Positions 51,901 to 62,824 of a stretch of DNA of 64,000 nt are shown here, piece by piece. The notes under the pieces were generated by a model. The model was not told the DNA's origin. It searched no databases and saw nothing but the letters and a program-made list of their open reading frames with translations. This DNA comes from Apium graveolens (lineage: Eukaryota; Streptophyta; Magnoliopsida; Apiales; Apiaceae): NCBI RefSeq assembly GCF_009905375.1, contig NW_027417142.1:1-64000 (forward strand), written 5' to 3'. Position 1 is the first letter of the stretch. Each line of letters opens with the position of its first letter. The translations under genes and the position numbers were made by a program.

Positions 51901-52620
51901 TGGATGTATATGCTGTTAAATGTCAATGTTGCATATATGGTGGAAAGTTACTCTTATAGGGTGCAAAGTGACTCTAATATGGTGAGAAGTGACTAGCATG
52001 GTTAATTAGAACCAAAATGTGGACCAAAATTGACTTGTATGAATATGGCACTAAGAGGTGGTAAAAGGATTTCTAATGCATGTACATTATGTTAACATTG
52101 TAATTGTTCCACATATATGATGGAAGTGACTCTTATAAGGTGCAAATTGACTCTAATATGGTGAGAAGTCACTTACATAATTCATTATAGCTAACATGTG
52201 GCCCAAATGAGTTGTACGAAAGGGGGGTACCAAGAGGTGGTTAAGGATGGTTCTAATTGCATGTACTGATGTTACACATGTTAATTATATCAATATTTTG
52301 GTGGCAATGTGCCTGTTATAGGGTGCAAAGTACTCTAATATGGTGAAAGTGACTAACTATGGTTAATTAGAACCAAAATGTGGACCAAATTGACTTGTAT
52401 GAATATGGCACTAAGAGGTGGTAAAGGATTTCTAATTGCATGTACATGATGTTAACATGTAATTGTACCAATATATGATGGCAAGTGACTCTTATAAGGT
52501 GCAAAGTGACTCTAATATGGTGAGAAGTCATTACATGATTGATTAGAGCCAAAATGTGGCCAAAATTGACTTGTAGGAAGGGGTAACAAGAGGTGGTTAA
52601 AGATGTCTAATTGCATTTAC
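51901..52620 (+). repeat. Degraded satellite patch, right side of the core
   Basis: About 700 bp with many insertions and deletions: GCTGTTAAATGTCAATGTT, AACATTGTAATTGTTCCACATATATG, AAAGGGGGGTACC, GATGGTTCTAATTGC, GTTACACATG, CAATGTGCCTGTT and ACTAACTATGG. It contains a recognisable but damaged A-B dimer (51945-52305). As at 15.4-15.9 kb, the change includes extra bases and lies at a subtype boundary. The outer-type array resumes immediately afterwards. Confidence 0.8.
51945..52305 (+). repeat. A-B dimer lacking C, degraded copy
   Basis: It retains GACTAGCATGG, ACATTATGTTAACAT, GTTCCA, CATAATTCATTATAGC, GTTGTACGAAAG and CCTGTTATAGGG, so it descends from the dimer family. It has acquired several insertions and deletions not seen in the six other copies. 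It is the only dimer outside the core proper. Confidence 0.8.
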
Positions 52621-55467
52621 GTGATGTTAATATGTTAATTGTATCAATATATGGGGCAAGTGACTCTTATAGGGTGTAAAGGTACTCTAATATGGTGAAC
52701 AATGACTTACATGCTTGATTAGAGCCAAAATGTGGAACAAAATTAACTTGTATGAAAGTGGCATTAATAGGTGGTAAAAGGATGTCAAATTGGATGTATA
52801 TGATGTTAACATGTCAATTGTTGCATATATGGTGGAAAGTGACTCTTATAGGGTGCAAAGTGACTCTAATATGGTGAGAAGTGACTAACATGGTTAATTA
52901 GAACCAAAATGTGGACCAAAATTGACTTGTATGAATATGGCACTAAGAGGTGGTAAAAGGATTTCTAATTGCATGTACATGATGTTAACATGTTAATTGT
53001 ACCAATATATGATGGCAAGTGACTCTTATAAGGTGCAAAGTGACTCTAATATGGTGAGAAGTCACTTACATGATTGATTAGAGCCAAAATGTGGCCCAAA
53101 ATTGACTTGTAGGAAAGGGGTACCAAGAGGTGGTTAAAGGATGTCTAATTGCATTTACGTGATGTTAATATGTTAATTGTATCAATATATGGGGCAAGTG
53201 ACTCTTATAGGGTGTAAAGGTACTCTAATATGGTGAACAGTGACTTACATGGTTGATTAGAGCCAAAATGTGGAACAAAATTAAATTGTAAGAAAGTGGC
53301 ATTAATAGGTGGTAAAAGGATGTCAAATTGGATGTATTTGATGTTAACATGTCAATTGTTGCATATATGGTGGAAAGTGACTCTTATAGGTGCAAAGTGA
53401 CTCTAATATGGTGAGAAGTGATTAACATGGTTATTTAGAACCAAAATATGGACCAAAATTGACTTGTATGAATATGGCACTAAGAGGTGGTAAAAGGATT
53501 TCTAATTGCATGTACATGATGTTAACATGTTAATTGTACCAATATATGATGGCAAGTGACTCTTATAAGGTGCAAAGTGACTCTAATATGGTGAGAAGTC
53601 ACTTACATGATTGATTAGAGCCAAAATGTGGCCCAAAATTGACTTGTAGGAAAGGGTACCAAGAGGTGGTTAAAGGATGTCTAATTGCATTTACGTGATG
53701 TTAATGTTAATTGTATCAATATATGGGGCAAGTGACTCTTATAGGGTGTAAAGGTACTCTAATATGGTGAACAATGACTTACATGGTTGATTAGAGCCAA
53801 AATGTGCAAAATTAACTTGTATGAAAGTGGCATTAATAGGTGGTAAAAGGATGTCAAATTGGATGTATATGATGTTAACATGTCAATTGTTGCATATAAA
53901 GTGACTCTTATAGGGTGCAAAGTGACTCTAATATGGTGAGAAGTGACTAACATGGTTAATTAGAACCAAAATGTGGACCAAAATTGACTTGTATGAATAT
54001 GGCACTAAGAGGTGGTAAAAGGATTTCTAATTGCATGTACATGATGTTAACATGTTAATTGTACCAATATATGATGGCAAGTGACTCTATAAGGTGCAAA
54101 GTGACTCTAATATGGTGAGAAGTCACTTACATGATTGATTAGAGCCAAAATGTGGCCCAAAATTGACTTGTAGGAAAGGGGTACCAAGAGGTGGTTAAAG
54201 GATGTCTAATTGCATTTACGTGATGTTAATGTTAATTGTATCAATATGGGGCAAGTGACTCTTATAGGGTGTAAAGGTACTCTAATATGGTGAACAATGA
54301 CTTACATGCTTGATTAGAGCCAAAATGTGGAACAAAATTACTTGTATGAAAGTGGCATTAATAGGTGGTAAAAGGATGTCAAATTGGATGTATATGATGT
54401 TAACATGTCAATTGTTGCATATATGGTGGAAAGTGACTCTTATAGGGTGCAAAGTGACTCTAATATGGTGAGAAGTGACTAACATGGTTAATTAGAACCA
54501 AAATGTGGACCAAAATTGACTTGTATGAATATGGCACTAAGAGGTGGTAAAAGGATTTCTAATTGCATGTACATGATGTTAACATGTTAATTGTACCAAT
54601 ATATGATGGCAAGTGACTCTTATAAGGTGCAAAGTGACTCTAATATGGTGAGAAGTCACTTACATGATTGATTAGAGCCAAAATGTGGCCCAAAATTACT
54701 TGTAGGAAAGGGGTACCAAGAGGTGGTTAAAGGATGTCTAATTGCATTTACGTGATGTTAACATGTTAATTGTATCAATATATGGGGCAAGTGACTCTTA
54801 TAGGGTGAAAGGTACTCTAATATGGTGAACAGTGACTTACATGGTTGATTAGAGCCAAAATGTGGAACAAAATTAACTTGTATGAAAGTGGCATTAATAG
54901 GTGGTAAAGGATGTCAAATTGGATGTATATGATGTTAACATGTCAATTGTTGCATATATGGTGGAAAGTGACTCTTATAGGGTGCAAAGTGACTCTAATA
55001 TGGTGAAAGTGACTACATGGTTAATTAGAACCAAAATGTGGACCAAAATTGACTTATGATATGGCACTAAGAGGTGGTAAAAGGATTTCTAATTGCATGT
55101 ACATGATGTTAACATGTTAATTGTACCAATATGATGGCAAGTGACTCTTATAAGGTGCAAAGTGACTCTAATATGGTGAGAAGTCACTTACATGATTGAT
55201 TAGAGCCAAATGTGGCCAAAATTGACTTGTAGGAAAGGGGTACCAAGAGGTGGTTAAAGATGTCTAATTGCATTTACGTGATGTTAATATGTTAATTGTA
55301 TCAATATATCTTATGGGTGTAAAGGTACTCTAATATGGTGAACAACTTACATGCTTGATTAGAGCCAAATATGGAACAAATTACTTGTATGAAAGTGGCA
55401 TTAATAGGTGGTAAAAGGATGTCAAATTGGATGTATATGATGTTAACATGTCAATTGTTGCATATCA
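52621..55467 (+). repeat. Outer-type array, right block, incomplete super-repeat copy
   Basis: Outer-type HORs (GAGAAG, AAAAGGATGTC) resume. Several markers of the super-repeat are already in place: the shortened C end at 53893, CAAAATTACTTG in B at 54691, loss at the B/C junction at 55301, and the shortened C end CATATCAAAG at 55461. The left limit of this copy is unclear because it runs into the degraded patch. Confidence 0.82.
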
Positions 55468-58400
55468 AAGTGACTCTTATAGGGTGCAAAGCGACTCTAA
55501 TATGGTGAGAAGTGACTAACATGGTTAATTAGAACCAAAATGTGACCAAAATTGACTTGTATGAATATGGCACTAAGAGGTGGTAAAAGGATATTTAATT
55601 GTACCAATATATGATGGCAAGTGTCTCTTGTAAGGTGCAAAGTGACTCTAATATGATGAGAAGTCACTTACATGATTGATTAGAGCCAAAATGTGGCCCA
55701 AAATTGACTTGTAGGAAAGGGGTACCAAGAGGTGGTTAAAGGATGTCTAATTGCATTTACGTGATGTTAATGTTAATTGTATCAATATATGGGGCAAGTG
55801 ACTCTTATAGGGTGTAAAGGTACTCTAATATGGTGAACATGACTTACATGCTTGATTAGAGCCAAAATGTGGAACAAAATTAACTTGTATGAAAGTGGCA
55901 TTAATTGGTGGTAAAAGGATGTCAAATTGGATGTATATGATGTTAACATGTCAATTGTTGCATATATGGTGGAAAGTGACTCTTATAGGGTGCAAAGTGA
56001 CTCTAATATGGTGAGAAGTGACTAACATGGTTAATTAGAACCAAAATGTGGACCAAAATTGACTTGTATGAATATGGCACTAAGAGGTGGTAAAAGGATT
56101 TCTAATTGCATGTACATGATGTTAACATGTTAATTGTACCAATATATGATGGCAAGTGACTCTTATAAGGTGCAAAGTGACTCTAATATGGTGAGAAGTC
56201 ACTTACATGATTGATTAGAGCCAAAATGTGGCCCAAAATTGACTTGTAGGAAAGGGGTACCAAGAGGTGGTTAAAGGATGTCTAATTGCATTTACGTGAT
56301 GTTAACATGTTAATTGTATCAATATATGGGGCAAGTGACTCTTATAGGGTGTAAAGGTACTCTAATATGGTGAACAGTGACTTACATGGTTGATTAGAGC
56401 CAAAATGTGGAACAAAATTAACTTGTATGAAAGTGGCATTAATAGGTGGTAAAAGGATGTCAAATTGGATGTATATGATGTTAACATGTCAATTGTTGCA
56501 TATATGGTGGAAAGTGACTCTTATAGGGTGCAAAGTGACTCTAATATGGTGAGAAGTGACTAACATGGTTAATTAGAACCAAAATGTGGACCAAAATTGA
56601 CTTGTATGAATATGGCACTAAGAGGTGGTAAAAGGATTTCTAATTGCATGTACATGATGTTAACATGTTAATTGTACCAATATATGATGGCAAGTGACTC
56701 TTATAAGGTGCAAAGTGACTCTAATATGGTGAGAAGTCACTTACATGATTGATTAGAGCCAAAATGTGGCCCAAAATTACTTGTAGGAAAGGGGTACCAA
56801 GAGGTGGTTAAAGGATGTCTAATTGCATTTACGTGATGTTAACATGTTAATTGTATCAATATATGGGGCAAGTGACTCTTATAGGGTGTAAAGGTACTCT
56901 AATATGGTGAACATGACTTACATGGTTGATTAGAGCCAAAATGTGGAACAAAATTAACTTGTATGAAAGTGGCATTAATAGGTGGTAAAAGGATGTCAAA
57001 TTGGATGTATATGATGTTAACATGTCAATTGTTGCATATATGGTGGAAAGTGACTCTTATAGGGTGCAAAGTGACTCTAATATGGTGAGAAGTGACTAAC
57101 ATGGTTAATTAGAACCAAAATGTGGACCAAAATTGACTTGTATGAATATGGCACTAAGAGGTGGTAAAAGGATTTCTAATTGCATGTACATGATGTTAAC
57201 ATGTTAATTGTACCATATATGATGGCAAGTGACTCTTATAAGGTGCAAAGTGACTCTAATATGGTGAGAAGTCACTTACATGATTGATTAGAGCCAAAAT
57301 GTGGCCCAAAATTGACTTGTAGGAAAGGGGTACCAAGAGGTGGTTAAAGGATGTCTAATTGCATTTACGTGATGTTAACATGTTAATTGTATCAATATAT
57401 GGGGCAAGTGACTCTTATAGGGTGTAAAGGTACTCTAATATGGTGAACAGTGACTTACATGTTGATTAGAGCCAAAATGTGGAACAAAATTAACTTGTAT
57501 GAAAGTGGCATTAATAGGTAAAAGGATGTCAAATTGGATGTATATGATGTTAACATGTCAATTGTTGCATATAAGTGACTCTTATAGGGTGCAAAGTGAC
57601 TCTAATATGGTGAGAAGTGACTAACATGGTTAATTAGAACCAAAATGTGGACCAAAATTGACTTGTATGAATATGGCACTAAGAGGTGGTAAAAGGATTT
57701 CTAATTGCATGTACATGATGTTAACATGTTAATTGTACCAATATATGGCAAGTGACTCTTATAAGGTGCAAAGTGACTCTAATATGGTGAGAAGTCACTT
57801 ACATGATTGATTAGAGCCAAAATGTGGCCCAAAATTGACTTGTAGGAAAGGGGTACCAAGAGGTGGTTAAAGGATGTCTAATTGCATTTACGTGATGTTA
57901 TGTTAATTGTATCAATATATGGGGCAAGTGACTCTTATAGGGTGTAAAGGTACTCTAATATGGTGAACAGTGACTTACATGGTTGATTAGAGCCAAAATG
58001 TGGAACAAAATTAACTTGTATGAAAGTGGCATTAATAGGTGGTAAAAGGATGTCAAATTGGATGTATATGATGTTAACATGTCAATTGTTGCATATATGG
58101 TGGAAAGTGACTCTTATAGGGTGCAAAGTGACTCTAATATGGTGAGAAGTGACTAACATGGTTAATTAGAACCAAAATGTGGACCAAAATGACTTGTATG
58201 AATATGGCACTAAGAGGTGGTAAAAGGATTTCTAATTGCATGTACATGATGTTAACATGTTAATTGTACCAATATATGATGGCAAGTGACTCTTATAAGG
58301 TGCAAAGTGACTCTAATATGGTGAGAAGTCACTTACATGATTGATTAGAGCCAAAATGTGGCCCAAAATTACTTGTAGGAAAGGGGTACCAAGAGGTGGT

Positions 58401-59146
58401 TAAAGGATGTCTAATTGCATTTACGTGATGTTAACATGTTAATTGTATCAATATATGGGGCAAGTGACTCTTATAGGGTGTAAAGGTACTCTAATATGGT
58501 GAACTTACATGGTTGATTAGAGCCAAAATGTGGAACAAAATTAACTTGTATGAAAGTGGCATTAATAGGTGGTAAAAGGATGTCAAATTGGATGTATATG
58601 ATATTTACATGTCAATTGTTGCATATATGGTGGAAAGTGACTCTTATAGGGTGCAAACTGACTCTAATATGGTGAGAAGTGACTAACATGGTTAATTAGA
58701 AACAAAATGTTGACCAAAATTGACTAGTATGAATATGGCACTAAGAGGTGGAAAAAGGATTTCTAATTGCATGTACATGATGTTAACATGTTAATTGTAC
58801 CAATATATATGGCAAGTGACTCTTATAAGGTGCAAAGTGACTCTAATATGGTGAGAAGTCATTTACACGATTGATTAGAGCCAAAATGTGGCCCAAAATT
58901 GACTTGTAGGAAAGGGGTACCAAGGGTGGTTAAAGGATGTCTAATTGCATTTACGTGATGTTAATATGTTAATTGTATCAATATATCTATAGGGTGTAAA
59001 GGTACTCTAATATGGTGAACAATGACTTACATGCTTGATTAGAGCCAAAATGGGCAAAATTAACTTGTATGAAAGTGGCATTAATAGGTGGTAAAAGGAT
59101 GTCAAATTGGATGTATATGATGTTAACATGTCAATTGTTGCATATA
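55468..59146 (+). repeat. Super-repeat copy, 3,679 bp (7 HORs)
   Basis: It starts at an A with a ~30-bp internal deletion (GGATATTTAATTG at 55589). Markers in order: CAAAATTACTTG in B (56772), shortened C end CATATAAGTG (57568), CAAAATTACTTG (58364), B/C junction deletion TCAATATATCTATAGG (58978) and shortened C end CATATAAAGTG (59141). Seven A anchors lie between its start and the next copy, so it holds 7 HORs or 21 monomers. Confidence 0.85.
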
Positions 59147-62100
59147 AAGTGACTCTTATAGGGTGCAAAGTGACTCTAATATGGTGAGAAGTGACTAACA
59201 TGGTTAATTAGAACCAAAATGTGGACCAAAATTGACTTGTATGAATATGGCACTAAGAGGTGGTAAAAGGATTTTAATTGTACAATATATGATGGCAAGT
59301 GACTCTTATAAGGTGCAAAGTGACTCTAATATGAGAAGTCACTTACATGATTGATTAGAGCCAAAATGTGGCCCAAAATTGACTTGTAGGAAAGGGGTAC
59401 CAAGAGGTGGTTAAAGGATGTCTAATTGCATTTACGTGATGTTAATGTTAATTGTATATATGGGGCAAGTGACTCTTATAGGGTGTAAAGGTACTCTAAT
59501 ATGGTGAACATGACTTACATGCTTGATTAGAGCCAAAATGTGGAACAAAATTAACTTGTATGAAAGTGGCATTAATAGGTGGTAAAAGGATGTCAAATTG
59601 GATGTATATGATGTTAACATGTCAATTGTTGCATATATGGTGGAAAGTGACTCTTATAGGGTGCAAAGTGACTCTAATATGGTGAGAAGTGACTAACATG
59701 GTTAATTAGAACCAAAATGTGGACCAAAATTGACTTGTATGAATATGGCACTAAGAGGTGGTAAAAGGATTTCTAATTGCATGTACATGATGTTAACATG
59801 TTAATTGTACCAATATATGATGGCAAGTGACTCTTATAAGGTGCAAAGTGACTCTAATATGGTGAGAAGTCACTTACATGATTGATTAGAGCCAAAATGT
59901 GGCCCAAAATTGACTTGTAGGAAAGGGGTACCAAGAGGTGGTTAAAGGATGTCTAATTGCATTTACGTGATGTTAATGTTAATTGTATCAATATATGGGG
60001 CAAGTGACTCTTATAGGGTGTAAAGGTACTCTAATATGGTGAACATGACTTACATGGTTGATTAGAGCCAAAATGTGGAACAAAATTAACTTGTATGAAA
60101 GTGGCATTAATAGGTGGTAAAAGGATGTCAAATTGGATGTATATGATGTTAACATGTCAATTGTTGCATATATGGTGGAAAGTGACTCTTATAGGGTGCA
60201 AAGTGACTCTAATATGGTGAGAAGTGACTAACATGGTTAATTAGAACCAAAATGTGGACCAAAATTGACTTGTATGAATATGGCACTAAGAGGTGGTAAA
60301 AGGATTTCTAATTGCATGTACATGATGTTAACATGTTAATTGTACCAATATATGATGGCAAGTGACTCTTATAAGGTGCAAAGTGACTCTAATATGGTGA
60401 GAAGTCACTTACATGATTGATTAGAGCCAAAATGTGGCCCAAAATTACTTGTAGGAAAGGGGTACCAAGAGGTGGTTAAAGGATGTCTAATTGCATTTAC
60501 GTGATGTTAACATGTTAATTGTATCAATATGGGGCAAGTGACTCTTATAGGGTGTAAAGGTACTCTAATATGGTGAACATGACTTACATGGTTGATTAGA
60601 GCCAAAATGTGGAACAAAATTAACTTGTATGAAAGTGGCATTAATAGGTGGTAAAAGGATGTCAAATTGGATGTATATGATGTTAACATGTCAATTGTTG
60701 CATATATGGTGGAAAGTGACTCTTATAGGGTGCAAAGTGACTCTAATATGGTGAGAAGTGACTAACATGGTTAATTAGAACCAAAATGTGGACCAAAATT
60801 GACTTGTATGAATATGGCACTAAGAGGTGGTAAAAGGATTTCTAATTGCATGTACATGATGTTAACATGTTAATTGTACCAATATATGATGGCAAGTGAC
60901 TCTTATAAGGTGCAAAGTGACTCTAATATGGTGAGAAGTCACTTACATGATTGATTAGAGCCAAAATGTGGCCCAAAATTGACTTGTAGGAAAGGGGTAC
61001 CAAGAGGTGGTTAAAGGATGTCTAATTGCATTTACGTGATGTTAATATGTTAATTGTATCAATATATGGGGCAAGTGACTCTTATAGGGTGTAAAGGTAC
61101 TCTAATATGGTGAACAATGACTTACATGCTTGATTAGAGCCAAAATGTGGAACAAAATTAACTTGTATGAAAGTGGCATTAATAGGTGGTAAAAGGATGT
61201 CAAATTGGATGTATATGATGTTAACATGTCAATTGTTGCATATCAAAGCGACTCTTATAGGGTGCAAAGTGACTCTAATATGGTGAGAAGTGACTAACAT
61301 GGTTAATTAGAACCAAAATGTGGACCAAAATTGACTTGTATGAATATGGCACTAAGAGGTGGTAAAAGGATTTCTAATTGCATGTACATGATGTTAACAT
61401 GTTAATTGTACCAATATATGATGGCAAGTGACTCTTATAAGGTGCAAAGTGACTCTAATATGGTGAGAAGTCACTTACATGATTGATTAGAGCCAAAATG
61501 TGGCCCAAAATTGACTTGTAGGAAAGGGGTACCAAGAGGTGGTTAAAGAATGTCTAATTGCATTTACGTGATGTTAATATGTTAATTGTATCAATATATG
61601 GGGCAAGTGACTCTTATAGGGTGTAAAGGTACTCTAATATGGTGAACAGACTTACATGCTTGATTAGAGCCAAATGTGGAACAAAATTAACTTGTATGAA
61701 AGTGGCATTAATAGGTGGTAAAAGGATGTCAAATTGGATGTATATGATGTTAACATGTCAATTGTTGCATATATGGTGGAAAGTGACTCTTATAGGGTGC
61801 AAAGTGACTCTAATATGGTGAGAAGTGACTAATGGTTAATTAGAACCAAAATGTGGACCAAAATTGACTTGTATGAATATGGCACTAAGAGGTGGTAAAA
61901 GGATTTCTAATTGCATGTACATGATGTTAACATGTTAATTGTACCAATATATGATGGCAAGTGACTCTTATAAGGTGCAAAGTGACTCTAATATGGTAGA
62001 AGTCACTTACATGATTGATTAGAGCCAAAATGTGGCCCAAAATTACTTGTAGGAAAGGGGTACCAAGAGGTGGTTAAAGGATGTCTAATTGCATTTACGT

Positions 62101-62824
62101 GATGTTAACATGTTAATTGTATCAATATATGGGGCAAGTGACTCTTATAGGGTGTAAAGGTACTCTAATATGGTGAACAGTGACTTACATGGTTGATTAG
62201 AGCCAAAATGTGGAACAAAATTAACTTGTATGAAAGTGGCATTAATAGGTGGTAAAAGGATGTCAAATTGGATGATATGATGTTAACATGTCAATTGTTG
62301 CATATATGTGGAAAGTGACTCTTATAGGTGCAAAGTGACTCTAATATGGTGATAAGTGACTAACATGGTTAATTAGAACCAAATGTGGACCAAAATTGAC
62401 TTGTATGAATATGGCACTAAGAGGTGGTAAAGGATTTCTAATTGCATGTACATGATGTTAACATGTTAATTGTACCAATATATGATGGCAAGTGACTCTT
62501 ATAAGGTGTAAAGTGACTCTAATATGGTGAGAAGTCACTTACATGATTGATTAGAGCCAAATGTGGCCAAAATTGACTTGTAGGAAAGGGGTACCAAGAG
62601 GTGGTTAAAGGATGTCTAATTGCATTTACGTGATGTTAATATGTTAATTGTATCAATATATCTTATAGGGTGTAAAGGTACTCTAATATGGTGAACAATG
62701 ACTTACATGCTTGATTAGAGCCAAAATTGGAGCAAAATTAACTTGTATGAAAGTGGCATTAATAGGTGGTAAAAGGATGTCAAATTGGATGTATATGATG
62801 TTAACATGTCAATTGTTGCATATA
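59147..62824 (+). repeat. Super-repeat copy, 3,678 bp (7 HORs)
   Basis: Second complete copy with the markers in the same order: A deletion (59269), CAAAATTACTTG (60440), shortened C end CATATCAAAG (61239), CAAAATTACTTG (62038), junction deletion TCAATATATCTTATAGG (62653) and shortened C end CATATAAAGTG (62819). Displacement from the preceding copy is 3,668-3,680 bp for every marker. Confidence 0.86.

Noticed and set aside
61639..61821. Plus-strand open frame of 60 codons
   Set aside because: It spans part of C and the start of the next A. It is open only because of local deletions (GAACAGACTTAC, GAGCCAAATGTGG) and has no homologous frame in the other HORs.
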